Source: Pseudomonas sp. ANT_H4
Lineage (GTDB): Bacteria > Pseudomonadota > Gammaproteobacteria > Pseudomonadales > Pseudomonadaceae
Direction of reading: 5' to 3'
Assembly: GCF_008369295.1 (NCBI RefSeq)
Contig: NZ_VOBG01000015.1
Location: 1-64,000 of the forward strand
Length of the DNA stretch: 64,000 nucleotides
Shown: positions 18,201 through 25,796 of the stretch, piece after piece
Numbering within the stretch: the stretch's first letter is position 1
Layout of the letters: the number at the start of each line of letters is the position of its first letter
Translations under genes and position numbers: made by a program
The notes under the pieces: model-generated
Seen by the model: only the letters and a program-made list of their open reading frames with translations
What the model was told of the DNA's origin: nothing
Database searches by the model: none

Positions 18201-18358
18201 CGGCGGTATTGGCGATGATCCCGCTGTCACGTAGCGTGTTCTTCGGGCCGATGGCCGTGGCGATCATGGGTGGGTTGATTGTGGCGACGGCGTTGACGCT
18301 ATTGTTCCTGCCTGCGCTGTATGCTGCGTGGTTCCGAGTCAGGAAGGACGTTGTGTAA
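15293..18358 (+). CDS. mexK: RND efflux pump permease, MexK-like
   Basis: 1021 residues, the usual RND size with twelve predicted membrane segments and two large periplasmic loops. The TM4 proton-relay motif LALGLLVDDAIIAVEMM carries the two aspartates, and MIMRNSVILVDQIEQDI lies in the TM10-11 region. The N-terminal periplasmic start (GQSEDPPFTFKAMVI) is typical of the MexK/VexF-like branch. No outer-membrane factor gene follows, so an OprM-type channel would be borrowed, as reported for MexJK. Probably co-transcribed with mexJ. Confidence 0.87.
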   Translation: MGFNLSEWALRNRQIVLFLMLLLAVVGTLSYTKLGQSEDPPFTFKAMVIKTNWPGATAQEVSRQVTERIEKKLMETGDYERIVSFSRPGESQVTFIARDSMYSKQIPDLWYQVRKKISDIRQTLPPDIQGPFFNDEFGTTFGNIYALTGEGFDYAVLKDYADRIQIQLQRVPDVGKVELLGLQDEKIWIELSNLKLATLGLPLVAVQQALQEQNAVSTAGFFETPSERIQLRVSGNFKTVEEIRDFPIRVGDRTFRIGDVAEIHRGFNDPPAPRMRYMGDDAIGLAVAMRDGGDILVLGKALEGQFARLQKNLPAGMELRKVSDQPAAVKTSVGEFVQVLAEALAIVLLVSFFSLGVRTGMVVALAIPLVLAMTFAAMYYLGIGLHKISLGALVLALGLLVDDAIIAVEMMAIKMEQGYDRLRAASFAWTSTAFPMLTGTLITAAGFLPIATAQSSTGEYTRSIFQVVTIALLASWVAAVVFVPYLGEKLLPDLAKIHADKHGADGPDPYGTPFYQRVRRLVEWCVSRRKTVIVLTLLLFIGSVALFRFVPQQFFPASGRLELMVDLKLAEGASLSNTADQVKRLESLLKENAGIDNYVAYVGTGSPRFYLPLDQQLPAASFAQFVVLAKTIEERESLRIWLIETLNEQFPALRSRVTRLENGPPVGYPVQFRVTGEHIEEVRALARKVAAKVRENTHVVNVHLDWEEPSKVVYLNIDQDRARALGVSTANLSKFLQSSLTGSSVSQYREDNELIEILLRGTVHERTELSLLPSLAVPTDNGKSVALSQIATLEYGFEEGIIWHRNRLPTVTIRADIYGKEQPASLVQQILPTLEGVRAELPDGYLLEVGGTVEDSARGQNSVKAGVPLFIVVVLTLLMLQLRSFSRTAMVFLTAPLGLIGVTLFLLVFRQPFGFVAMLGTIALSGMIMRNSVILVDQIEQDIKAGLAPWQAIIEATVRRFRPIVLTALAAVLAMIPLSRSVFFGPMAVAIMGGLIVATALTLLFLPALYAAWFRVRKDVV

Positions 18359-18360
18359 TC

Positions 18361-18954
18361 ATGCTGGCTACCGTTTCTGCCCTAATGTTGTTGCTGCTGG
18401 CGCCTGGGCCAACTAATACCCTGTTATTTCGTGCAGGTGTGTTGTTTGGCTTCGGTGCTTCTTGGCGGCTCGCCTTTGTCGAGTGCCTGGCCTATCTGCT
18501 TCAGGTCTCGCTGTGGGGCGCAGCGTTACTCTATATTTCGGCGTATTCGCCTTGGGCCATGCGGGCCACACAGTTGGGCGCAGCCTGTTATTTGCTGTAT
18601 CTGTCCTATAAGTTGTGGCAGCGCAAAAACAGCGTCACTGCCCCGACAGGTGACCGCTTTGGTGGGCTGTATTTCTTTTTGCTTACGGTCATGAATCCGA
18701 AAGGCTTGCTGATCGTTTCGTTTATAGCGCCGATTAATGCATTCGCCGAGCTGCAAGGCTACCTGGCCTTTATGGCGACCCTCGTGTTGGTGATCATTCC
18801 GGTAGGTTTTGCCTGGATATTATTGGGTGCGCGATTCGAAGGCCTGCAGCAAACGTGGTTGACGCCCCTGAAGATCAACCGGGCGACGTCCGTTGCCATC
18901 TGTTGTTTTGCCTCCATCATGATTGGACGGCTGGCTGATTCGGTTATTCACTGA
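18361..18954 (+). CDS. LysE/RhtB-type exporter
   Basis: 197 residues from the ATG at 18361, two bases after the mexK stop. About five to six hydrophobic segments and the opening MLLLLAPGPTNTLLF, with the PGP motif, place it in the LysE/RhtB amino-acid exporter superfamily. A middle NPKGLLIVSF also fits. The substrate is unknown. The tight spacing suggests it is the last gene of the efflux operon, ending at the strong hairpin at 19016. Confidence 0.75.
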   Translation: MLATVSALMLLLLAPGPTNTLLFRAGVLFGFGASWRLAFVECLAYLLQVSLWGAALLYISAYSPWAMRATQLGAACYLLYLSYKLWQRKNSVTAPTGDRFGGLYFFLLTVMNPKGLLIVSFIAPINAFAELQGYLAFMATLVLVIIPVGFAWILLGARFEGLQQTWLTPLKINRATSVAICCFASIMIGRLADSVIH

Positions 18955-19015
18955 CAACGGGCTCTCAGGTTTGCAGGAAGGAGATCACTGAAGGAAGGAA
19001 CCATTGCTCACTTAC

Positions 19016-19045
19016 ACAAACGCCCCGAATATTCGGGGCGTTTGT
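19016..19045. terminator. Bidirectional terminator between the LysE-type gene and DUF4197 gene
   Basis: A perfect 15-bp palindrome (ACAAACGCCCCGAAT and its complement) with A and T runs at both ends, between convergent genes. It should terminate on both strands. Confidence 0.85.
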
Positions 19046-19090
19046 ATTTATGCTCTGTTTTTTGATTGAAGTGTTCTTTTTGCTGTTTGG

Positions 19091-19777
19091 TTACAGCGCC
19101 CCGAACACCTTCTTGGCCAAGCTGGTGGCCGCCGCCGCCGGATTCTGGCGAATGGTTTCTTCCTGCTGGGCAATCATCTTGAACAACCCGTCCAGGGCTT
19201 GCTCGGTCACGTAGTTTTCGATGCTGGCGCTCTTGTCGCCGAGCAAGCCCATTGGGGCTTTTTTGGCGAGGGCGTTGTACTGCTGAGCTACGCCGACCTT
19301 GTCAGTGGATTGCTTGACGATGGGCAGGAACTTGGCGCGGATCTGCTCGCGGCTACTTTTGTCCAGGTACTGGGTGGCTGAATCCTGGCCGCCGCTGAGG
19401 ATGCCCTTGGCATCGCTCACGCTCATGTTTTTCACAGCATTCACCAGAATAGGCTGGGCCTGTGTCACGGCTGATTCGGCCGCCTTATTCATGCTGGTTT
19501 CAAGTTGCGTGAGTTGGTCGCCCATGCCGAGCATTTTCAGCGCACCGGCGGCTTTGTCCAACTTGCCTGGCAAGCCGATTTTTACCTCGGGATTATTGCT
19601 GAAACCACCGGGCGCACCCAGTTGCTTGACGGCAATCTGCGCGCCCTGGGTCAGAGCATCCTTGAGGCCGCCGGTGGCGTCGCCCTGGGACAGGTCGCCC
19701 AAGGACAGGGCCATGGCGTTGGCGCCGAGCAGCAGGCCGGCACACAGGGCGGTGAGGCGCAGGGAGTTACGGAGCAT
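19091..19777 (-). CDS. DUF4197 family exported protein
   Basis: 228 residues from the ATG at 19777, with AGGAAG 5 bases upstream, which decides against the GTG at 19783. An N-terminal signal peptide (LRLTALCAGLLLGANAMA) would direct it to the periplasm. The body is helical, with LGDLSQGDATGGLKDALTQGA and VNAVKNMSVSDAKGILSGG, the recognisable pattern of DUF4197. Function unknown. It lies 25 bases after the YbaY-type gene on the same strand. Confidence 0.85.
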   Translation of the reverse strand: MLRNSLRLTALCAGLLLGANAMALSLGDLSQGDATGGLKDALTQGAQIAVKQLGAPGGFSNNPEVKIGLPGKLDKAAGALKMLGMGDQLTQLETSMNKAAESAVTQAQPILVNAVKNMSVSDAKGILSGGQDSATQYLDKSSREQIRAKFLPIVKQSTDKVGVAQQYNALAKKAPMGLLGDKSASIENYVTEQALDGLFKMIAQQEETIRQNPAAAATSLAKKVFGAL

Positions 19778-19802
19778 GAGCACTTCCTTCTATTCGATTC
19801 AA

Positions 19803-20204
19803 TCAGTGGGCGACGGCATCGACGCGCAGGCGCAACGGCTGTGGGTCCTGGCCGTTCAACTGCACCGAATGCCGTTCGGTGGTGATAAACAGTAGCTTGC
19901 CATCCAGTTCGATGCGAGCACTGACCGAGTAACTGTGGCCAGGCTTGACCTGGGCTGGGTCGTAGCTCAAGTGAAACGGCAGGGGCACCTGGCCGTTGAC
20001 CGGGCCTTTCTGCTCGGCCAGGGTCACCGATGGTGCATCGGCCAGGGACACGTCCAGCAGGCTGACACTCAAGGTGGCGCTGGGTGGCAAAGCGATGCGT
20101 TGTAGGTAGAACACTTCACCGTCGAGGCTGGCCTTGGGAGCGGGGTGCATGGTTTGGCAGGCTCCCAGAAGGGCAGTCAGGCCCAGGAGGATGATTTTTT
20201 TCAT
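19803..20204 (-). CDS. YbaY-type lipoprotein
   Basis: 133 residues from the ATG at 20204, with GGAG 7 bases upstream. The signal MKKIILLGLTALLGAC ends in a lipobox cysteine. The rest is a beta-rich domain (EVFYLQRIALPPSATLSVSLLDVS) of the YbaY/YscW-like family, thought to be outer-membrane or periplasmic lipoproteins; some are labelled type III secretion pilotin-like, with no sign of such a system here. Possibly co-transcribed with the DUF4197 gene. Confidence 0.8.
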   Translation of the reverse strand: MKKIILLGLTALLGACQTMHPAPKASLDGEVFYLQRIALPPSATLSVSLLDVSLADAPSVTLAEQKGPVNGQVPLPFHLSYDPAQVKPGHSYSVSARIELDGKLLFITTERHSVQLNGQDPQPLRLRVDAVAH

Positions 20205-20255
20205 GGTGGAACTCCTTGTCAGTGGCGCCAGAAACACCCTGGCGCCTCATTAAAC

Positions 20256-22760
20256 CTAGCGGGTTTCTTCAGGTTCGACGGGCTTGTCAGCCGCCTCATC
20301 ACTGCGATGCAACGCTACCTGGCGAATTGACAGGCGAATCTCCGCCGGCAACACGCGCTTGGCCGCGCCTTCGGCCAGTTCGCCCAGCAGCGGGTGATAA
20401 CTCAGCTTGCCGGCTTCGTCGCGGCGCAGCACATCCTGCTTCAGAAGCGTCTGGATGAAATGTCGGAAAAGGCTCTTGTCGAAGAACTCCGGGGCGTTGA
20501 GACCATGGAGGATCGACAGGCGCTGAGCCATGACGGTGCAGAGGTCTTCCAGTTCTTCGGCGCTGATGCTGTTCTGGCCACTGTTGAGCAACAGCGAGAT
20601 GGCCATGTAGAAGCGTTGCAGAGTCTGGGCAATGCTCTTGGACAGCAGGGTCAGCAGCACAAAGTTCCGCGAGCTCGGTGCCGGGCGCAGGTAGACGTCG
20701 TTCTCGAAGCGCAGCAGGCCTTGTTCGACGAACGCTTCGAGCCACTGATCGACCACCGCGTCCAACTCTTCAAGGGACCAGCGGATAAACAGCTCCGATT
20801 GCAGGTACGGATAGAGTGCGCGGGTGTAGCGCAGGATCTGTTCGCGGCTCATCCGCGAGCTGCTCTGGAAGAAACTGGCCAGCAGCGCAGGCAGGGCGAA
20901 GATGTGCAGCACGTTGTTGCGGTAGTAGGTCATCAGGACGGCATTTTGCTCGTCCAGGTAAAGAATCTTGCCCAGGGCATCGCTCTGCTCCGAGAGCAGG
21001 TCCATGTCCTTGACGTGCTTGATCAGCGCCTGGCCATCGCCTTCGGGCAAGGTGGTGTGGGGCGAGTAGGGCACCCGGCGCAGCAGCGCAAGATACAGGT
21101 CCAGCATCCGCGCCATGGCCTGATCGTCCAGGGCCAGGCGGGTGGTGGACAGCAGCGCCAAGGCCACCAGGTTCACCGGATTGATCGCTGCGGCTTCGTT
21201 CAAGTGCCGCGCCACCCGCTCGCCGAGTCGGTTGGTGGTTTCGTTAAGCCAGGCGGGCTTGTAGTTCGGGCCCAGTTCCTGGGCGCGCCAGTCGGGTTGT
21301 TCCTGATCAAGGAACTCAGCCAGTTTGATCGGTTCGCCGAAGTTGACCGCAACTTGGCCAAAGCGCTGCTTGAGGGCACCGAGAACCTTGAATATATCGA
21401 AAATCGACTCTTTCTTTTTAGTCGCGCCGCGCAGTTCGCCGAGGTAGGTGCGGCCTTCCAGCACCCGTTCGTAACCGATGTACACCGGCACAAACACGAT
21501 GGGCATGCGCGAGGAGCGCAGGAAACTGCGCAGGGTAATTGCCAGCATCCCGGTTTTTGGTTGCAGCATGCGCCCGGTGCGGGAGCGTCCGCCTTCGACG
21601 AAGTACTCCACCGGGAAGCCCTTGGTGAACAGGGTGTGCAGGTATTCGTTGAACACCGAGGTGTACAGCGGGTTGCCCTTGAAGGTGCGGCGCATGAAAA
21701 ACGCCCCGCCGCGGCGCAACAGGCTGCCGATCAGCGGCATGTTCAGGTTGATCCCCGCGGCGATGTGCGGCGGGGTCAGGCCGTTCTTGAACAGCAGGTA
21801 CGACAACAGCAGATAGTCGATATGGCTGCGGTGACATGGCACGTAGATGATTTCGTAACCCTGGGCGACCTTTTGCACACCATCGATGTTATTGACCTTC
21901 ACACCGTCGTAGATCTTGTTCCAGAACCAGCTCAGCACCACTTCCATGAACCGGATGGCGGTGTAGGTGTAGTCCGAGGCGATTTCGTTGCCATAGCGCA
22001 GGGCCTGGGCCTTGGCCTTTTCCGGGGTGATCTTTTCCCGTTCGGCCTCGTCGAGGATCGCCTGGCGCACCAGTGGCATGTTGACCAGACCTTTCACCAG
22101 GTTGCGTCGGTGAGACAGGTCGGGGCCGATCACCGCGGTTTTCAGGTTACGAAAATGCACCCGCAGGATACGTTGGGCCATGCGCACGGTGCGTTCGTGG
22201 CCTTTATTGTGCTCGATCAATTCGCGCAGATTAATTGGCGCAGAGAATTGCACTCGGGTCTTGCGGCCGAGGATCAGGATGCTCAGCAGTCGGCGCAGGC
22301 GGCCGGTAACGGCCCAGCTGTCGGCAAACAGCAGTTTCCAGGGGCTCGACTCGCTTGCCGGCGACTGGCCCCAGAACACGCTGACCGGAATGATCTGCGC
22401 ATTTTCTTCGGCGTGTTCGGCAAGGGTACTGACCAAGCGGGTCAGGGTGGGCGGCGCGCCGCGCTTGTCCTGACGGCCAAGCCAATCCGGGTCGGGCGTC
22501 AGGTAGAAGAACGCCGCTGGCTCCAGCAAAGAGCCGACCGACACCGGCAGCACCGGGCGCGGCAGGCCGGCCTTGGTGCACTCGGTATCGACCACGGCCA
22601 ATTCGGTGAGTGAGGGCGATTGCAGGACGTAAAACACCGGTCGGCTGCGGTCCAGGTTCAGGGTGAGGGACGACTGGTTGATCGTCTCCGAGCGAACCCA
22701 GAGGTACAACAGTCGGCGCAAGGTGCCAAATACCAGACGGCGGAACGGGGAGCGGGTCAT
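20256..22760 (-). CDS. plsB: Glycerol-3-phosphate 1-O-acyltransferase
   Basis: 834 residues. It transfers acyl groups to sn-glycerol-3-phosphate to make lysophosphatidate, the first step of phospholipid synthesis, at the inner membrane. The acyltransferase blocks are the HX4D motif HRSHID, RRGGAFFMRRTFKGN, EYFVEGGRSRTGRML, and VPVYIGYERVLEG. Full length for the proteobacterial PlsB family. Neighbours match the plsB-to-mexK region of P. aeruginosa. Confidence 0.96.
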   Translation of the reverse strand: MTRSPFRRLVFGTLRRLLYLWVRSETINQSSLTLNLDRSRPVFYVLQSPSLTELAVVDTECTKAGLPRPVLPVSVGSLLEPAAFFYLTPDPDWLGRQDKRGAPPTLTRLVSTLAEHAEENAQIIPVSVFWGQSPASESSPWKLLFADSWAVTGRLRRLLSILILGRKTRVQFSAPINLRELIEHNKGHERTVRMAQRILRVHFRNLKTAVIGPDLSHRRNLVKGLVNMPLVRQAILDEAEREKITPEKAKAQALRYGNEIASDYTYTAIRFMEVVLSWFWNKIYDGVKVNNIDGVQKVAQGYEIIYVPCHRSHIDYLLLSYLLFKNGLTPPHIAAGINLNMPLIGSLLRRGGAFFMRRTFKGNPLYTSVFNEYLHTLFTKGFPVEYFVEGGRSRTGRMLQPKTGMLAITLRSFLRSSRMPIVFVPVYIGYERVLEGRTYLGELRGATKKKESIFDIFKVLGALKQRFGQVAVNFGEPIKLAEFLDQEQPDWRAQELGPNYKPAWLNETTNRLGERVARHLNEAAAINPVNLVALALLSTTRLALDDQAMARMLDLYLALLRRVPYSPHTTLPEGDGQALIKHVKDMDLLSEQSDALGKILYLDEQNAVLMTYYRNNVLHIFALPALLASFFQSSSRMSREQILRYTRALYPYLQSELFIRWSLEELDAVVDQWLEAFVEQGLLRFENDVYLRPAPSSRNFVLLTLLSKSIAQTLQRFYMAISLLLNSGQNSISAEELEDLCTVMAQRLSILHGLNAPEFFDKSLFRHFIQTLLKQDVLRRDEAGKLSYHPLLGELAEGAAKRVLPAEIRLSIRQVALHRSDEAADKPVEPEETR

Positions 22761-22860
22761 AGGTGTGCTGCTTTGAGTGGAAAAAACCGAGCAGATGCTC
22801 GGGCCGCTAGTGTGCCGTATTCATCGAAAATCGGCAAAAAAGCGCCGATGTAAACTTGAG

Positions 22861-22888
22861 TTGAGAGTTCTTGAGCCTGTCATATACT
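22861..22888 (+). promoter_or_regulatory. Candidate sigma-70 promoter of the cold-shock gene
   Basis: TTGAGA at 22861-22866 and TATACT at 22883-22888 with a 16-base spacer, leaving a leader of about 60 bases before the ATG at 22953. Such leaders in cold-shock genes often fold in a temperature-dependent way; this one was not folded here. Confidence 0.55.
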
Positions 22889-22952
22889 CGGCAGTTCAAT
22901 GCGACTGACTCAACCATAAAACTCAACAATAAAAGCAGGTGGGGGCAAACAG

Positions 22953-23162
22953 ATGGCAACGCGCGAGACAGGCAATGTGAAGTGGTTCAACGACGCCAAG
23001 GGCTACGGCTTTATCCAGCGTGAAGACGGCAAGGATGTGTTTGTACACTACCGCGCCATTCGTGGTGACGGGCATCGTTCCCTGGCCGAGGGCCAGCAGG
23101 TGGAGTACGCCGTGGTGACCGGCGAGAAGGGCTTGCAGGCGGAGGATGTGGTCGGCCTGTAA
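22953..23162 (+). CDS. Cold-shock domain protein
   Basis: 69 residues, the usual CspA-family size. It has both RNA-binding motifs, KWFNDAKGYGFI (RNP1) and DVFVHY (RNP2-like), with ETGNVKWF at the start. It would bind single-stranded RNA or DNA as a chaperone. The SD AGGTGGGGG lies upstream. Which Csp paralogue it is cannot be told, so no symbol is given. Confidence 0.93.
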   Translation: MATRETGNVKWFNDAKGYGFIQREDGKDVFVHYRAIRGDGHRSLAEGQQVEYAVVTGEKGLQAEDVVGL

Positions 23163-23178
23163 GGCCATGCTTGTGCAG

Positions 23179-23270
23179 GAGCGGGCTTGCTCGCGATAGT
23201 CGTTAACGATAACGCGTGCATCCTGAATGAACGCGGTGCCCTTAAGGCCATCGCGAGCAAGCTCGCTCCT
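23179..23270. repeat. REP doublet (REPIN-like)
   Basis: A 20-base arm at 23179-23198 (core GGCTTGCTCGCGAT) and its inverted partner at 23251-23270 (core ATCGCGAGCAAGC) differ at one base and flank about 50 bases. This sequence is the typical repetitive extragenic palindrome of fluorescent pseudomonads, spread by RAYT transposases. No RAYT gene is in the window. Confidence 0.75.
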
Positions 23271-23276
23271 TCAGGA

Positions 23277-23654
23277 TCAGGCTGTTTTCCAGATGATCTC
23301 TTCTTCACCATCCACGCTGATCCGCATCCAGCGGTCGGCGGTTTCTTCGCCTTCTTCCTCAACCCAGCTTCCCGGCGCGCAACGTACTTCGCCGTTGAGC
23401 GCGGCAAAGGCTGCACGGGCGCAGGCGATGTCGTCTTCCCACGGCGTCTGGTCGCTTTCCAGGTGCAGGCTGTTCCACTTGCCTACGGCCTTCGGCAGCC
23501 ATGTAACAGGTACGCTGCCGGCCTTGCATTTGTAAGTCTGGCCTTTCTGGACCCAGTCGGTGCATGGCCCCAGGGCTTCGCCGAGCCAGGAGGCAATGGC
23601 CTTGTAGTCGACGTCGGCGTCCTTGAGGTAAATCTCGATATCGGGTTGGCGCAT
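23277..23654 (-). CDS. Conserved hypothetical protein (small, acidic)
   Basis: 125 residues, ATG at 23654 with GAGG 7 bases upstream. Begins MRQPDIEIYLKDADVDYKAI and carries WLPKAVGKWNSLHLESDQTPWEDD, then an acidic tail ending EEEIIWKTA. No signal peptide or membrane segment, and no domain I can name. It sits between the cold-shock gene and rlmA, an order I recall for the equivalent P. aeruginosa cluster. Function unknown. Confidence 0.7.
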   Translation of the reverse strand: MRQPDIEIYLKDADVDYKAIASWLGEALGPCTDWVQKGQTYKCKAGSVPVTWLPKAVGKWNSLHLESDQTPWEDDIACARAAFAALNGEVRCAPGSWVEEEGEETADRWMRISVDGEEEIIWKTA

Positions 23655-23726
23655 GGATGTTCCTCACTGCGGGTTTCGAAAATCCATTCGCGGATTCAGG
23701 ACGGGCTCGAAAGCCCAAATAGGGGG

Positions 23727-24536
23727 TTATTGAAGCACGAAATAGTCGTAACGCATCGACACGGTGACCAGCAGCGGTTCAGGGTGCTCAATCACCTGGG
23801 CCCGGCGCTCGGCGCTAGCACGCCAGCCGTGGGGCGTCATGGCCAGCAGGTTGGCGCGGTCCTTGGGGTCCGCCAGGCTAAGCTTGAACTCCAGGGTTTC
23901 GCTGTGTTGCAAGCTCATGCCTTGCGGCACCAGCGCCAAGTGCTTGTCGTCGGTGTACTCGCGTACTTCGTCGTACAGGCGTTCGCGCAGCTCCATCAGG
24001 TGGCCGCTGGTAGGGCCGACTTTCATCAGGCCGCCGCCAGGGCTGAGCAGGCGCTTGGCTTCTAGCCAATCCAGCGGGCTGAATACACTGGCGAGAAACT
24101 GGCAGCTGGCATCGGCCAGCGGCACCCGGGCCATGCTGGCGATCAACCAAGTCAGCGCTGGGTTGCGTTTACAGGCGCGTTTGACCGCCTCCCGGGAAAT
24201 ATCCAGGGCATAACCCTCGGCGCGGGGCAGGGCATCGGCGATTTGCGCGGTGTAATAACCCTCGCCACAACCGATGTCCAGCCAGCGCTGGGGCGATTGC
24301 TCAGCGGCCAGTTCGGCCAGGCGCTTGGCCACTGGCGCGTAATGGCCCGCGTTGAGAAAATCGCGGCGTGCTTCAACCATGGCCAGGTTGTCGCCCGGGT
24401 CACGGCTGTTCTTGTGCTGTACCGGCAACAGGTTCAGATAACCCTGGCGCGCCCGGTCGAAGCGGTGCCCGACCGGGCAGGCCACGCCATTGTCCACCGC
24501 GTTCAGCGGTGCGCTGCAAATGGGGCAAGCGAGCAT
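23727..24536 (-). CDS. rlmA: 23S rRNA (guanine-N1)-methyltransferase, RlmA-type
   Basis: 269 residues. An N-terminal zinc finger (CPICSAPL, CPVGHRFD with C, C, C and H ligands) is followed by GYLNLLP and the SAM-binding WLDIGCGEGYYT, the domain order of RlmA, which methylates G745 of 23S rRNA. The ATG overlaps the dapE stop by one base (TGATG), so the two are translationally linked. The exact target base is inferred from the family. Confidence 0.88.
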   Translation of the reverse strand: MLACPICSAPLNAVDNGVACPVGHRFDRARQGYLNLLPVQHKNSRDPGDNLAMVEARRDFLNAGHYAPVAKRLAELAAEQSPQRWLDIGCGEGYYTAQIADALPRAEGYALDISREAVKRACKRNPALTWLIASMARVPLADASCQFLASVFSPLDWLEAKRLLSPGGGLMKVGPTSGHLMELRERLYDEVREYTDDKHLALVPQGMSLQHSETLEFKLSLADPKDRANLLAMTPHGWRASAERRAQVIEHPEPLLVTVSMRYDYFVLQ

Positions 24537-25687
24537 CAGGCGAGCAACTTAATCAGGGTTTGGTAATAGATTTCGGTCAGCACATCGAGGTCGCTGGCGA
24601 GGATGCGCTCGTTGACCTGATGGATTGTTGCGTTGACCGGGCCCAGCTCAACCACCTGGGTGCCGAGGGTCGCGATGAAGCGCCCGTCAGACGTGCCGCC
24701 GCTGGTGGAGGCCTTGGTCTCGCGACCGGTAATCGCCTTGATGCTGGCCGAGACGGCGTCGAGCAGCGCGCCCGGTTCGGTAAGGAACGGCAGGCCCGAC
24801 AGCGCCCACTCCACATGCCAGTCCAGGCCATGCTTGTCGAGAATCACCGCGACTCGTTGTTGCAGGCCTTCGACCGTCGACTCGGTGGAGAAGCGGAAGT
24901 TGAACACCGCTACTAGATTACCGGGGATCACGTTGGTCGCGCCGGTGCCGGAATTGAGGTTGGAAATCTGGAAGCTGGTCGGCGGGAAGAAGGTGTTGCC
25001 ATCGTCCCAATGCTCTGCGGCCAGTTCAGCCAGAGCCGCAGCGGCCAGGTGGATTGGATTCTTCGCCAGATGCGGGTAGGCCACATGGCCTTGCACGCCG
25101 CGTACAGTCAGGGTGGCGCCGAGCGAGCCGCGACGACCGTTCTTCACTACATCGCCCACCAGCGTGGTGCTCGACGGTTCGCCAACGATGCACCAGTCCA
25201 GGCGCTCCTTGCGGGCCGCCAGGCGCTCGATCACGGCCTTGGTGCCGTGGTGCGCCGGGCCTTCTTCATCGCTGGTGATCAGGAAAGCCACCGAACCCTT
25301 GTGGTCCGGGTAGTCGCTGACAAAGCGCTCGGCGGCCACCAGCATGGCTGCCAGGCTACCTTTCATGTCCGCCGCGCCACGGCCGCAGAGCATGCCGTTT
25401 TCGTCGATCAACGCGTCGAACGGATCGTTCTGCCAGGCTTGCACCGGACCGGTGGGCACCACGTCGGTGTGACCTGCAAAGCACAGCACCGGGCCTTCAT
25501 GCTTACCGTGGGTGGCCCAGAAGTTATCCACATCCTCGATGCGCATCGGCTCAAGCTGGAAACCGGCGTCGCCCAGGCGCTGCATCATCAGCTTCTGGCA
25601 ATCGGCATCGATTGGCGTCACCGACGGGCGACGGATCAGGTCGATAGCGAGTTGGAGGGTCGGCGAAAGGTCGGCGTGGGCCGTCAT
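24536..25687 (-). CDS. dapE: Succinyl-diaminopimelate desuccinylase
   Basis: 383 residues. It removes succinate from N-succinyl-LL-diaminopimelate in lysine and peptidoglycan precursor synthesis, using two zinc ions. Metal-site motifs are FAGHTDVVP, GRGAADMKGSLA and TSDEEGPA. The downstream rlmA overlaps by one base. dapD and dapC lie 6 to 10 kb downstream on the same strand, so three steps of the succinylase branch are near one another but not in one operon. Confidence 0.97.
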   Translation of the reverse strand: MTAHADLSPTLQLAIDLIRRPSVTPIDADCQKLMMQRLGDAGFQLEPMRIEDVDNFWATHGKHEGPVLCFAGHTDVVPTGPVQAWQNDPFDALIDENGMLCGRGAADMKGSLAAMLVAAERFVSDYPDHKGSVAFLITSDEEGPAHHGTKAVIERLAARKERLDWCIVGEPSSTTLVGDVVKNGRRGSLGATLTVRGVQGHVAYPHLAKNPIHLAAAALAELAAEHWDDGNTFFPPTSFQISNLNSGTGATNVIPGNLVAVFNFRFSTESTVEGLQQRVAVILDKHGLDWHVEWALSGLPFLTEPGALLDAVSASIKAITGRETKASTSGGTSDGRFIATLGTQVVELGPVNATIHQVNERILASDLDVLTEIYYQTLIKLLA

Positions 25688-25753
25688 GGGGAACTCCGGA
25701 AGCTTTTATAGATGAGCAGGCAAGGCGCGCAAAATGGCGGATATCTTAAAGCA

Positions 25754-25778
25754 AAACGGCGGCCAGAGGCCGCCGTTT
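25754..25778 (-). terminator. Terminator after the glucan synthase gene
   Basis: Perfect 11-bp stem (AAACGGCGGCC and its complement) with an AGA loop. Read on the minus strand it ends in TTTTGCTTTAAG, a good U-tract, 19 bases after the ndvB-like stop. Confidence 0.8.
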
Positions 25779-25796
25779 AGTGCATTGCACAAGATT

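Noticed and set aside
20394..22613. 739-codon plus-strand frame opposite plsB
   Set aside because: Antisense shadow with no recognisable protein motifs; PlsB motifs on the minus strand are complete.
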